A stretch of 44,276 nucleotides of DNA from NCBI RefSeq assembly GCF_030462475.1, contig NZ_JASMRZ010000042.1, positions 1 through 44,276 of the forward strand, given 5' to 3'. The stretch is from Variovorax sp. CAN15. Lineage in GTDB: Bacteria; Pseudomonadota; Gammaproteobacteria; Burkholderiales; Burkholderiaceae_C. The notes under the pieces were generated by a model. The model did no database searches. It saw only the letters and a list, made by a program, of their open reading frames with translations, and was not told the DNA's origin. Each line of letters begins with the position of its first letter. Position 1 is the first letter of the stretch. A program made the translations under genes and the position numbers. Shown one piece after another: positions 25,952 through 34,857 of this stretch.

Positions 25952-27076
25952 ATGAACAACGATGACGACGGCAGCCTCGAAGGCGTGGTGGCCGCGCATA
26001 CCGTGCTGTCCGGGGTGGACGGCGAGGCCGGGCGGCTGGTGATCCGCGGCCACGAGCTCGACGAGATCGCGCAGCGCTGGCGCTATGAAGACGTGGTGGG
26101 CCTGCTGTTCGAAGGCTTCTTCGACACGCTGCCCACCGCCTCGGCCCTGCGCCGCGCCATCGGCCGCGCGCGCCGCGAGGCCTTCGAGCTGCTGCAGCCG
26201 AACGATGACGCGCTGCTGCGCCGCATGCCGCCCATCGAGGCCGTGCGCGCGCTGATGGCGCGGCTTCCCGATGGCGATGACCTGCCGACCGCGCTGCGTC
26301 TCGTGGCCGCGCCGGCCGTCTACACCGCCGCGGTGATGCGCTGGCGCCTGGGCGTTCCGGCGCTCGCGCCCGACGAGGCACTCCCGCACGCCGCCGACAT
26401 GCTTCGCATGCTGAATGGCCGTGCACCCACGCCGGCGCAGAGCGCCGCGCTCGACACCTACCTCGTCACCGTGTGCGACCACGGCCTCAACGCATCGACC
26501 TTCGCGGCTCGCGTGGTCGCATCGACCGGTGCGGGGCTCGCATCGGCCGTGCTCGCGGGCATCAGTGCGCTCAAGGGGCCGCTGCACGGCGGTGCGCCCG
26601 GCCCGGTGCTGGATGCGCTCGATGCCATCGGCACCGCAGCCAACGCCCGTGCCTGGCTGGAGCAGGCCGTGGCCGATGGCCAGCGCCTGATGGGCTTCGG
26701 CCATCGCATCTACCGCGTGCGCGATCCGCGCGCCGATGCGCTCAAGGGCGCACTCGGCCGGCTCGGCGAGGAGGGCAGCGTGAACGCCGCGCGCTTCGCG
26801 CTGGCCGAAGCCGCCGAGCAGGCCGCGCTCGCCATCCTGCGCGAGAAGAAGCCGGGCCGCGCGCTGGAGACCAACGTCGAGTTCTACACCGCGCTGCTGC
26901 TCGAAGCGCTGGGCTTCGGCCGCGAGAGCTTCACCTGCGTGTTCGCGGCGGGCCGCGTGAGCGGCTGGGTGGCGCATGCGCGCGAGCAGGTGAAGAAGGG
27001 GCGACTGATCCGTCCACAGTCGGTCTACATCGGGCCTGCACCGGAGGAATCGGGCGAGGCCGCACTCGCGCACTGA
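25952..27076 (+). CDS. Citrate synthase-family protein (second paralogue, Asp to Glu)
   Basis: A 374-residue synthase lacking the HTH of its divergent neighbour. It keeps His177 (DHGLNASTFAAR), His212 (GPLHGGAPG) and His251 (GFGHRIYRVRDPR). At the catalytic Asp position of citrate synthases (usually NVDFYSG) it has Glu310 in NVEFYTALLLEALG. The ATG at 25952 is preferred because AGGAG lies 9 bases upstream; a GTG at 25928 is also in frame. It could be a methylcitrate-like or other Claisen synthase, or form a hetero-oligomer with the neighbour. Confidence 0.88.
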   Translation: MNNDDDGSLEGVVAAHTVLSGVDGEAGRLVIRGHELDEIAQRWRYEDVVGLLFEGFFDTLPTASALRRAIGRARREAFELLQPNDDALLRRMPPIEAVRALMARLPDGDDLPTALRLVAAPAVYTAAVMRWRLGVPALAPDEALPHAADMLRMLNGRAPTPAQSAALDTYLVTVCDHGLNASTFAARVVASTGAGLASAVLAGISALKGPLHGGAPGPVLDALDAIGTAANARAWLEQAVADGQRLMGFGHRIYRVRDPRADALKGALGRLGEEGSVNAARFALAEAAEQAALAILREKKPGRALETNVEFYTALLLEALGFGRESFTCVFAAGRVSGWVAHAREQVKKGRLIRPQSVYIGPAPEESGEAALAH

Positions 27077-27180
27077 ACCTACAGGGCGCACCCGCCGTCA
27101 TCCGATACGCTCGTCTTTTTCCGCATGATGTGGCCGCGCCGGCCATGCCATGCGTCGTGAAAGGCGAAAGTATTTCCTCC

Positions 27181-28200
27181 ATGACGGCTACCTCTCCCTA
27201 CACGCAAGCATTGCAGGCACTGCGCCTGCCGCGCGATCTCGCGCTCATCACCGTGGCCATCGATGCCGTGCTGGTGCTTCTCAACACAACCATGCAGCTG
27301 TGGCCCGACTCGCCCAATGCCGAGCAGCTGCGCAGCGCCTATGCACTGCCGGGCGTGTGGATACCTATGGTGTTCAGCATCGGTATGGCCTGGGTGCTCG
27401 CTGCCGCGCTGGCCTGGAGCCACGGGCGCAATGCGCTGGAGAAGCGCGGCGTGGAAAGCTTGGCGCGGCTGCCCCAGCCGCGCATCCGCTACGGCGCGGC
27501 ATACGTCGTGGTGCTGCTGCTGAACTTCCACGCGCTGAGCCCGCTGCTCTACGACCTGCAACTGCTCTTCATGCCGGGCGGGCGCCTGCATGAATCGCTC
27601 GGCGACACCTCGATGCGCGCGGCGATGCCGGTGTTCATGTTCCTGCAGTCCGTAGCCCAGCTGATCGTGCTGGTGCTCGGCGTGTGGCTTGCGGCATGGG
27701 TCGCGCTGAGGGCCGGCCGTGCCGATGCCTCGGACGCGCAGGGCGATGAAGTACCTGCGGGCTCCTCGCCGCGCCGCGCGGTGGCGCTTGTGGGCGCATC
27801 GGTGTTCGCGTCGCTGCAGATGTGGAGCGGCGCGGCCGTGAGCCGGTGGAGCTCCATGTCGCAAGGCCTGGACGGCGCCGGGCTGCTGGTGGCTTGGGTG
27901 GTGCCCCCGCTGGCAGCCTTCGCGCTGGCCTTCTGGGGCGGCTGGCTGGGCGCGACGGCAGGGCTTTCGAGGATGCGGCCTTTCAGGGCCGTGGCGGCGT
28001 CGGTGCTGGCTTTCGCGCTGGTGCAGATCGGCTGCATCGCCATCGCGCTGGCCTGGCTGGCGCTGGCGGTCTGGCTGCACGGCTTCAACAGCGCGGGCAG
28101 CCTCGTCGGCTTCGCGCTGGCGCTCGTGCTGGTCTACACCCTGCTCACGGTGTTGCTTACCCGCGCCACCACGCGCAGGCTGTATCGCCGCTACTTGTAG
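27181..28200 (+). CDS. Uncharacterised multi-pass membrane protein
   Basis: A 339-residue protein I do not recognise. It has about eight hydrophobic segments, for example DLALITVAIDAVLVLL, VWIPMVFSIGMAWVLAA, YVVVLLLNFHALSPLL, LIVLVLGVWLAAWVAL, and three in the last 120 residues. A short charged loop (RAGRADASDAQGDE) lies near residue 180. The ATG at 27181 opens the hydrophobic part. Its stop overlaps the stop end of the convergent PaaK-like gene by 10 bases. Codon use is like that of its neighbours, so it is probably a real gene. Confidence 0.8.
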   Translation: MTATSPYTQALQALRLPRDLALITVAIDAVLVLLNTTMQLWPDSPNAEQLRSAYALPGVWIPMVFSIGMAWVLAAALAWSHGRNALEKRGVESLARLPQPRIRYGAAYVVVLLLNFHALSPLLYDLQLLFMPGGRLHESLGDTSMRAAMPVFMFLQSVAQLIVLVLGVWLAAWVALRAGRADASDAQGDEVPAGSSPRRAVALVGASVFASLQMWSGAAVSRWSSMSQGLDGAGLLVAWVVPPLAAFALAFWGGWLGATAGLSRMRPFRAVAASVLAFALVQIGCIAIALAWLALAVWLHGFNSAGSLVGFALALVLVYTLLTVLLTRATTRRLYRRYL

Positions 28201-29441
28201 CTGCGCGCGTCCTCGATCACCTTGCCGTCGTTGGGCAGCGAGCCCGCGCCCAACACGACGACCTCGCCGCGCAGCTTGGTCACTTCGCGGATCACGGCGC
28301 TCACGCGCGCTTCCAGCCCTTCGGGCGCAGTGCCCGCGCATTCGAGCTGCAGCGTCATCCTGTCGTCGCCCATTTCGCCCGATACGACGAGGCGCGCGCG
28401 CTGCACTTCGGGAAAGCGCCGCGCGATCTCCGCCACCTGCGACGGGTGCACGAACATGCCGCGCACCTTGGTGGTCTGGTCGGCGCGGCCCATCCAGCCC
28501 TTGATGCGCTTGTTGGTGCGGCCCGTTGGGCAGGTGCCTGCGAGCACCGCAGAAAGGTCGCCGGTGCCGAAGCGCACCAGCGGGTAGTCGGGGTTGAAGG
28601 TGGTGACGACGATCTCGCCGACTTCGCCGTCGGGCACCGGGTCGCCGGTGCCGGGGCGCACGATTTCCACAAGCACTCCCTCGTCGAGCACCAGGCCTTC
28701 GCGCACGCTGGTCTCGTAGGCGATGAGGCCCAGGTCGGCGGTGGCATAGCACTGCGTGCCCTTCACGCCGCGCGCGGCGATCCAGTCGTGCAGGCTCGGC
28801 GGAAAGGCCTCGCCGGAGACGAGGGCCTTGGTCAGCGAGGGCAGCTTGAGTTTCTTCTCCTCGGCCTTTTCCAGCAGGATCTTGAGGAAGCTCGGCGTGC
28901 CCGCGTAGCCCTCCGGCTTGAGGTCCGCCATGGCCTCCAGCTGTTGCTCGGTCTGGCCGGTGCCGCCCGCGAACACGGTGCAGCCCATGGCGTGCGCGCC
29001 GCTTTCCATGATCGAGCCAGCGGGCGTCATGTGGTAGCTGAAGCTGTTGTGGATGAGCTCGCCGCCGCGAAAACCCGCCGCGTGCAACGCGCGCGCGGTG
29101 CGCCAGTAGTCGCGCGCCTCGCCCTCGGGCTCGTAGATGGTGCCGGGGCTCGCGAACACGCGCGGCATGCGCGGCCCGCGCACGATCGTCGAGAAGCCGC
29201 CGAAGGGGTCGTCCGCGCGGCGTGCCTTCTGCAGCTCGAGCAGTTCCGATTTGCGCGTGACCGGCAGTTTCGCGAGCGCTTCGCGCGTGGTGACGTCGGC
29301 GGGCTTCACGCCGTCGAGGATCTTCGCGAAGGCGGGGGCCGCTGTCTGCGCCTGCGCGATCTGCTTCGGCAGCGCGGCCAGCAGGTCGCGTTCGCGTTCG
29401 GCGGGGTCTCGGATCTCGAGCTTGTCGTAGTGGTCGGTCAT
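28191..29441 (-). CDS. PaaK-like AMP-forming CoA ligase
   Basis: A 416-residue ligase of the phenylacetate-CoA ligase group, which activates aromatic or other carboxylates with ATP and CoA. Landmarks are AGGTGQTEQQLEAM (near 150), GYAGTPSFLKILLEKAE, a modified acidic stretch (CYATADLGLIAYE), FNPDYPLVRFGTGDLSAVL and the C-terminal GRADQTTKVRGMFVHPSQV. The ATG at 29441 (MTDHYDK) is chosen over one 15 bases upstream. It is the last gene of the Liv operon. The acid activated is unknown. Confidence 0.9.
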   Translation of the reverse strand: MTDHYDKLEIRDPAERERDLLAALPKQIAQAQTAAPAFAKILDGVKPADVTTREALAKLPVTRKSELLELQKARRADDPFGGFSTIVRGPRMPRVFASPGTIYEPEGEARDYWRTARALHAAGFRGGELIHNSFSYHMTPAGSIMESGAHAMGCTVFAGGTGQTEQQLEAMADLKPEGYAGTPSFLKILLEKAEEKKLKLPSLTKALVSGEAFPPSLHDWIAARGVKGTQCYATADLGLIAYETSVREGLVLDEGVLVEIVRPGTGDPVPDGEVGEIVVTTFNPDYPLVRFGTGDLSAVLAGTCPTGRTNKRIKGWMGRADQTTKVRGMFVHPSQVAEIARRFPEVQRARLVVSGEMGDDRMTLQLECAGTAPEGLEARVSAVIREVTKLRGEVVVLGAGSLPNDGKVIEDARSYK

Positions 29442-29490
29442 GTCCGTACCCTTCATCTTTCGGTTCTGTTCAGCCTCCGGCGAGGGAGAG

Positions 29491-30303
29491 TCAAGCCAAC
29501 CAGCGCTTGCGCCGCTTGTAGCTCTTCACGTCGCGGAAGCTCTTGCGGTCCGCGCCACCGACTCCGAGGTAGAACTCCTTCACGTCTTCGTTCTCGCGCA
29601 GGCTCTTGGCCTCGCCGTCCATCACGATGCGGCCGTTCTCCAGGATGTAGCCGTAGTCGGCGTAGCGCAACGCCATGTTGGTGTTCTGCTCGGCCAGCAG
29701 GAAGGTCACGCGCTCCTTGGCGTTGAGGTCCTTCACGATCTCGAACACTTCCTCCACGATCTGCGGCGCCAGGCCCATCGAGGGTTCGTCCAGCAGCACC
29801 ATGGTCGGGTTGGCCATCAGCGCGCGGCCGATGGCGCACATCTGCTGCTCGCCGCCGGATGTGTAGGCGGCCTGCGAGCCGCGCCGGGTCTTCAGGCGCG
29901 GGAAGTACGCGTAGACCTTCTCCAGCGTCTGCTGCACCGCGGCCTTGCCGTCGGTGCGTGTGTAGGCGCCGGTCATCAGGTTCTCCTCGATGGTCAGGTG
30001 GGCGAAGCAGTGGCGGCCTTCCATCACCTGGATCAGCCCGCGCTTGACCAGCTCGGCCGGCGACAGCGCCTCGATGCGCTCGCCGCGCAGCTCGATGGTG
30101 CCCTTGGTCACCGCGCCGCGCTCGCCCGCCAGCAGGTTGCTCACCGCGCGCAGCGTGGTCGTCTTGCCCGCGCCGTTGCCGCCGAGCAGCGCTACGATGC
30201 CGCCGTCGGGCACGGTGAGCGACACGCCCTTGAGCACCAGGATCACGTGGTTGTAGATGACCTCGATGCCGTTGACGTTGAGGAGGATGTTGGATTCGCT
30301 CAT
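29491..30303 (-). CDS. livF: Branched-chain amino acid-type ABC transporter ATP-binding protein
   Basis: A 270-residue LivF-type ATPase. Walker A GGNGAGKTT lies near residues 37-45. The LivF-specific GLIQVMEGRHCFAHLTIEENL, the signature TSGGEQQMCAIGRALM, Walker B TMVLLDEPSMGLAP and a H-loop replaced by LLAEQNT, as in LivF, are all present. The C-terminal 35 residues are a basic extension (FRDVKSYKRRKRWLA). It lies downstream of the binding-protein gene across a 173-base gap containing repeat copy 3. Confidence 0.93.
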   Translation of the reverse strand: MSESNILLNVNGIEVIYNHVILVLKGVSLTVPDGGIVALLGGNGAGKTTTLRAVSNLLAGERGAVTKGTIELRGERIEALSPAELVKRGLIQVMEGRHCFAHLTIEENLMTGAYTRTDGKAAVQQTLEKVYAYFPRLKTRRGSQAAYTSGGEQQMCAIGRALMANPTMVLLDEPSMGLAPQIVEEVFEIVKDLNAKERVTFLLAEQNTNMALRYADYGYILENGRIVMDGEAKSLRENEDVKEFYLGVGGADRKSFRDVKSYKRRKRWLA

Positions 30304-30380
30304 GGTGTGGTCCGAAGCATTCGAAAGAACCGGCGCGACGCCGTTCTTTCGGATGCCCGCTCGGCCCACCGCCCTTGCGG

Positions 30381-30476
30381 GAAACACCGCGGAACCGGCT
30401 TTGCCGGGCCGCGGGTGTTGCCCCCTGCAAGGGGGTTGGCGAAGCGACACGAAGTGCGCGAAGACTGGGGGTCAGC
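30381..30476 (+). repeat. Structured intergenic repeat, copy 3
   Basis: Same element as 23474-23574 and, inverted, 1931-2030. It starts directly at the stop of the minus-strand binding-protein gene and lies inside the Liv operon, before livF. It may reduce read-through into the downstream genes. Confidence 0.85.
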
Positions 30477-31808
30477 TCAAGATTGGCAATCCGCCGCGTC
30501 GCGACGCGTGAGCTTCTTCTCGCTCGCGTATTTGTCCGCGGCGGCCTTCACCATCGGCTTGATGATCTGCTCGTCGGCCTGGTACCAGTCGGACATGTCG
30601 CCCCACTTCGCGCCGTCCCAGGTGTGCACGCGCGCCCAAGTCGAGCCCATGTGGTCCTGGCAGGAGGTGCTCAGCGGGCGCATCACGCCCGAGAAGCCCA
30701 GCGCGTCCAGCTTCTTCTGGTCGAGCGCGAGGTTCTCCATGCCCCAGCGCACCTGCTCGCCGGTCATGACCTTGCCTTTGCCGAAGCGCTCCTGCGCGCG
30801 CTTCACGGCCTCGATGGTCAGCATCTGGATGATCACGCCGCGCGTGTAGAGCACCGAACCCACTTCTTCCTTCGGACCGGTGCCCTGGCCCTTGTCGTGC
30901 ACCTGCTTGAGGATGTCCTGGATCACCTTGGGCTGCGTGCCCGAGGTGTTCAGCGCCAGCGCGTGATAGCCCTTGGCGTTGGCGCCCACGTCCTTCACGT
31001 CGGGCTCGGCGCCGGCCCACCACACACCGTACATCTTGTCGCGCGGGTAGCCCGTGGCCACGGCCTCCTTCAGGGCGGTGGAGTTCATCACGCCCCAGCC
31101 CCACAGCAGCACGAAGTCGGGGCGCTGCTGGCGCACCTGCAGCCAGGCCGACTTCTGCTCCACGCCGGGCGCGGTCACCGGGATCAGCGAGAGTTCGAAG
31201 CCGTTCTGCTTGGCGCGCTCCTGCAGCAGCGGGATCGGTTCCTTGCCGAAGGGCGAGTCGTGGTAGACGAGGGCGATCTTCTTGCCCTTGAGCTTGTCCA
31301 TGCCGCCTTCCTTCTTCCCGATGTGCTGGATCAGGATGTCGGCCGCGGTCCAGTAGGAGCCCATCAGCGGGAAGTTCCACTTGAAGACGCCGCCGTCCTG
31401 CGAGGCCGCGAGGCCATAGCCCAGCGTGATCAGCGGAATCTTGTCGGTGGGCACCTTGTCGGTCAGCGCGAAGGTGATGCCGGTGGCTTGCGGGTCGAAG
31501 AGCGCCACGCCGGGGCGGCCCTTCAGGCGCTCGTAGCACTCCACGCCCTTGTCGGTGGCGTAGCCGGTCTCGCACTCTTCGTACGAGATCTTCACGCCGT
31601 TGATGCCGCCGGTGGCGTTGACCAGCTTGATGTAGTCCTGCTTGCCGTTGGCCCAGGGCGTGCCGTTGGGGGCATAGGGCCCGGTGCGGTACACCAGCAG
31701 CGGAAAGAACTGCTCCTTGGCCTGCGCGTTGGCCATCGATGGCGCAAGCGCGGCGCCGAGGGTGCCGGCCACCAGGGCGGCGGTCAGAGCGAGCGATTTC
31801 AGTTTCAT
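30477..31808 (-). CDS. Liv-type ABC transporter substrate-binding protein
   Basis: A 443-residue periplasmic binding protein (peripla_BP_6 class). The signal peptide is MKLKSLALTAALVAGTLGAA with cleavage near ANA-QA. The mature protein shows FFPLLVYRTGPYAPNGTPWA, GVKISYEECETGYATDKGVECYERLK and a C-terminal Cys-containing ending (DAADCQS). It is longer than LivJ, as in relatives found with CoA-ligases and thought to bind aromatic or other acids. AAAGGAGA precedes the ATG at 31808; an in-frame start 21 bases upstream is less likely. Confidence 0.92.
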   Translation of the reverse strand: MKLKSLALTAALVAGTLGAALAPSMANAQAKEQFFPLLVYRTGPYAPNGTPWANGKQDYIKLVNATGGINGVKISYEECETGYATDKGVECYERLKGRPGVALFDPQATGITFALTDKVPTDKIPLITLGYGLAASQDGGVFKWNFPLMGSYWTAADILIQHIGKKEGGMDKLKGKKIALVYHDSPFGKEPIPLLQERAKQNGFELSLIPVTAPGVEQKSAWLQVRQQRPDFVLLWGWGVMNSTALKEAVATGYPRDKMYGVWWAGAEPDVKDVGANAKGYHALALNTSGTQPKVIQDILKQVHDKGQGTGPKEEVGSVLYTRGVIIQMLTIEAVKRAQERFGKGKVMTGEQVRWGMENLALDQKKLDALGFSGVMRPLSTSCQDHMGSTWARVHTWDGAKWGDMSDWYQADEQIIKPMVKAAADKYASEKKLTRRDAADCQS

Positions 31809-31873
31809 GCCTGTCTCCTTTGTGGGCACCTCGGTGCCGGGTTTTGACTAACGGGAACCTGTCTCTTTCAATG

Positions 31874-32938
31874 TCAGTGCGGGAAGGGCCACAGCCGCAG
31901 CTTCTCTTTTGCCGTGGACCACAGCCGCGCGAGGCCGTGCGGCTCGACGATCAGGAAGAACACGATCAGCGCGCCGAAGATCATGGTCTCCAGGTGCGAG
32001 GCCAGCGCGGTAGAAATCGAGAAGCCCAGCCAGCCCGGCAGCTGGTTGAGCAGCAGCGGCAGCAGCACGATGAAGGCGGCGCCGAAGAAGCTGCCCATGA
32101 TCGAGCCCAGCCCGCCGATGATCACCATGAACAGCAGCTGGAACGAGCGGTCGATGCTGAAGGCGGCCGGCTCCCACGCGCCCAGGTGCACGAAGCCCCA
32201 CAGCGCGCCGGCCACGCCGACGATGAAGCTGCTCACCGCGAAGGCCGTGAGCTTGGCGTACACCGGGCGGATGCCGATCACCGCGGCCGCCACGTCCATG
32301 TCGCGCATCGCCATCCACTCGCGGCCGATGGCGCTGCGCACCAGGTTCTTTGCCAGCAGCGCGAACACCACCACGAAGAGCAGGCAGAACAGGTACTTCT
32401 GCACCGGCGATTCGATCGGCACGCCGAACACGTTGAGCCCCGCCACGCTCACCGAGCCCGACGAAGAATTGTTGGTGAACCACTGGATGCGCAGGAAGGC
32501 CCAGTCGGTGAAGAACTGCGCCGCCAGCGTGGCCACGGCCAGGTACAGACCCTTGATGCGCAGGCTCGGAATGCCGAACAGCACGCCGATCACCGTCGCG
32601 CACAGGCCGCCCAGCAGCAGCGATGCGATCAGCGGCATGCCGTCGATGCGCACCTGGAAGTTGTAGGCCGCATAGGCGCCCACCGCCATGAAGGCGCCGG
32701 TGCCCAGCGAGATCTGGCCGCAATAGCCAACCAGGATGTTGAGGCCCAGCGCCGCGAGCGACAGGATGAGGAAGGGCGTGAGGATGGCGCGCATCCAGTA
32801 GTCGGACACGCCCAGCGGCACCACGACGAACGCCACGAGCAGCAGCACCAGCATCGCGATGCGGTCCTGCGCAATCGGAAAGATCTGCTGGTCGGCCCTG
32901 TAGCTCGACTTGAACTGGCCGTTTTCTCTGTAGAACAT
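31874..32938 (-). CDS. livM: Branched-chain amino acid-type ABC transporter permease
   Basis: A 354-residue inner-membrane permease with about nine hydrophobic segments. Family landmarks are LAALGLNILVGYCGQISLGTGAFMAVGAYAAY (about 80-110) and, near the C-terminus, FMVIIGGLGSIMGSFFGAAFIVLLP, which contacts the ATPase. It follows the LivH gene after 3 bases and precedes the binding-protein gene by 65 bases. Confidence 0.93.
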   Translation of the reverse strand: MFYRENGQFKSSYRADQQIFPIAQDRIAMLVLLLVAFVVVPLGVSDYWMRAILTPFLILSLAALGLNILVGYCGQISLGTGAFMAVGAYAAYNFQVRIDGMPLIASLLLGGLCATVIGVLFGIPSLRIKGLYLAVATLAAQFFTDWAFLRIQWFTNNSSSGSVSVAGLNVFGVPIESPVQKYLFCLLFVVVFALLAKNLVRSAIGREWMAMRDMDVAAAVIGIRPVYAKLTAFAVSSFIVGVAGALWGFVHLGAWEPAAFSIDRSFQLLFMVIIGGLGSIMGSFFGAAFIVLLPLLLNQLPGWLGFSISTALASHLETMIFGALIVFFLIVEPHGLARLWSTAKEKLRLWPFPH

Positions 32939-32941
32939 TGC

Positions 32942-33871
32942 TCAGACCCGATCGATGATTTTTTCGCCGAACAGGCCTTGCGGGCGAACCAGCAGGAAGA
33001 CCAGTGCGAGCACATAGGCAAACCAGATCTCGATGCCGCCACCGAGCATGGGGCCGAGATAGATTTCGGACAGCTTCTCGCCCACGCCGATCAGCAGGCC
33101 GCCGATGATGGCGCCCGGAATCGATGTGAGCCCGCCCAGGATCACCACCGGCAGCGCCTTCAGCGCCACCAGAGAGAGCGAGAACTGCACGCCCAGCTTC
33201 GATCCCCAGATGATCCCGGCCACCAGCGCCGAGAAGCCGGCCACCGACCACACGATCACCCAGATGCGCTTGAGCGGAATGCCGATGGATTGCGCGGCCT
33301 GGTGGTCGTCGGCCACCGCGCGCAGCGCTCGGCCCGTGGCCGTCTTCTGGAAGAAGATGGCCAGCACCACCACGAGGCCGGCCGCCACCAGCGCGGCGAT
33401 CAGGTCTTCCTGGCTCAGCAGCAGCCCGCCCTGGAAGGTGCCTTCGAGCACCATCAGCGGTTCCTTGGGCATGCCCACGTCGATCTTGTAGATGTCGTTG
33501 CCGAAGATCGTCTGGCCCACGCCGTCGAGAAAGTAGGCGATGCCCAGCGTGGCCATCAGCAGTGTGATGCCTTCCTGGTTCACCAGCTTGCTGAGTGCGA
33601 GCCGCTCGATCAGCCAGGCCACCACCACCATCACCGCCATGGCCGCAATGAAGGCCAGGATGTTCGCGAGGATCTGGCTTTCGAAGCCGAACCACAGCGG
33701 AAACCACTCCGAGAAGCGCGCCATCGCCAGCGCCGCGAAGAGCACCATCGCGCCCTGCGCGAAGTTGAAGACACCCGAGGCCTTGTAGATCAGCACGAAG
33801 CCGATGGCGATCAGCGAATAGAGCATGCCGACCATGAGGCCGCCGAAGAGGGTTTCGAGGAAAAAGCCCAT
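32942..33871 (-). CDS. livH: Branched-chain amino acid-type ABC transporter permease
   Basis: A 309-residue inner-membrane permease with about eight hydrophobic segments. It begins MGFFLETLFGGLMVGMLYSL and contains GFVLIYKASGVFNFAQGAM and VVILGGLTSIPGAIIGGLLIG, both typical of LivH. The ATG at 33871 is preferred; the frame stays open into the upstream inverted repeat but encodes low-complexity sequence there. It is separated from LivG by 152 bases holding that repeat. Confidence 0.93.
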   Translation of the reverse strand: MGFFLETLFGGLMVGMLYSLIAIGFVLIYKASGVFNFAQGAMVLFAALAMARFSEWFPLWFGFESQILANILAFIAAMAVMVVVAWLIERLALSKLVNQEGITLLMATLGIAYFLDGVGQTIFGNDIYKIDVGMPKEPLMVLEGTFQGGLLLSQEDLIAALVAAGLVVVLAIFFQKTATGRALRAVADDHQAAQSIGIPLKRIWVIVWSVAGFSALVAGIIWGSKLGVQFSLSLVALKALPVVILGGLTSIPGAIIGGLLIGVGEKLSEIYLGPMLGGGIEIWFAYVLALVFLLVRPQGLFGEKIIDRV

Positions 33872-33894
33872 GTCAGTGTCTTTCTTGTTTTTCT

Positions 33895-33991
33895 CCCTCC
33901 CCCGCTGGGGGAGGGTTGGGGTGGGGGCAGGCGGCGTATCCACTGGGCGCTCTGCGTGCCCCCATCCCAGCCTTCCCCCAGAGGGGGAAGG
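33895..33991. repeat. Large imperfect inverted repeat between livG and livH
   Basis: The left arm 33895-33928 and right arm 33958-33991 are near-complementary (about 34 bases each). Each arm has its own C-rich/G-rich hairpin of the form CCTCCCCC-x-GGGGGAGG. It resembles REP/BIME-like elements and sits within the operon. Confidence 0.75.
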
Positions 33992-34023
33992 AGCAATGCT
34001 TCATGGCGAGGGTTGGCATGGCT

Positions 34024-34857
34024 TCAGTGCTCCACACCCAGATAAGCCCGGATCACGTCCTCATTGCTGCGTACCTCGTCAGGCGTCCCATCCCCGATCT
34101 TCTTGCCGTAGTCCAGCACCACCACGCGGTCGGAGATGTCCATCACCACGCCCATGTCGTGCTCGATCAGCACGATGGTCGCGCCGAACTCGTCGTTCAC
34201 GTCGAGGATGAAGCGGCTCATGTCCTGCTTCTCCTCCACGTTCATGCCGGCCATGGGCTCGTCCAGCAGCAGCACCTGCGGCTCCATCGCAAGCGCGCGG
34301 CCCAGGTCGACGCGCTTTTGCAGGCCGTAGGGCAGGCGGCCCACCGGCGTCTTGCGGTGCGCCTGGATTTCCAGGAAGTCGATGATGTGCTCGACGAACT
34401 CGCGGTGCTCGAGCTCTTCGCGCTCGGCCGGTCCCCAGCGCAGTGCCTGCGCGAGCAGGCCGCTCTTCATCTTGAGGTTGCGGCCCGTCATGATGTTGTC
34501 GAGCACGCTCATGCCCTTGAAGAGGGCCAGGTTCTGGAAGGTGCGCGCCACGCCCATCTCGGCCACCTGGCGCGAGTTCATGTGCTTGAAGGTCTGGCCC
34601 CGGAAGGTGATGGAGCCCTGCTGCGGCCAGTACACGCCGTTGATGCAGTTCAGCATCGAGCTCTTGCCCGCGCCGTTCGGCCCGATGATGGCCCGCACCT
34701 CGTGCTCGCGCACGTTGAAGCTGATGTCCGTCAGCGCCTTCACGCCGCCGAAGCTCAGGGAGATGTTCTGCACGTCGAGGATGACCTCGCCGTCCTTGCG
34801 GCCGCCTCGGGTCGTTGTTGCAAGCATGGAGGCCTCGGTGTGGTTGTGCGCGTTCAT
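34024..34857 (-). CDS. livG: Branched-chain amino acid-type ABC transporter ATP-binding protein
   Basis: A 277-residue LivG-type ATPase. Walker A GPNGAGKSS lies near residue 59. The LivG-type EMGVARTFQNLALFKGMSVLDN, the signature-region variant LPYGLQKRVDLGRALA, Walker B LLLDEPMAGMN and H-loop VLIEHDMG are present. The first 20 residues (MNAHNHTEASMLATTT) are an extension; an internal ATG at 34827 could also start it. The start overlaps the stop of the upstream acyl-CoA synthetase (ATGA). Confidence 0.93.
   Translation of the reverse strand: MNAHNHTEASMLATTTRGGRKDGEVILDVQNISLSFGGVKALTDISFNVREHEVRAIIGPNGAGKSSMLNCINGVYWPQQGSITFRGQTFKHMNSRQVAEMGVARTFQNLALFKGMSVLDNIMTGRNLKMKSGLLAQALRWGPAEREELEHREFVEHIIDFLEIQAHRKTPVGRLPYGLQKRVDLGRALAMEPQVLLLDEPMAGMNVEEKQDMSRFILDVNDEFGATIVLIEHDMGVVMDISDRVVVLDYGKKIGDGTPDEVRSNEDVIRAYLGVEH

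Noticed and set aside
23579..27091. A single 1170-codon minus-strand open frame
   Set aside because: Only its last 324 codons are a real gene (Bug protein). The rest is antisense or out of frame to the two citrate-synthase genes and is an artefact of high GC content.
31739..34045. A long plus-strand frame rich in His, Gln, Glu and Arg
   Set aside because: It is the complement shadow of the Liv permease genes, which have clear homology and proper starts. Several other long His/Arg-rich frames in the window are of the same kind.
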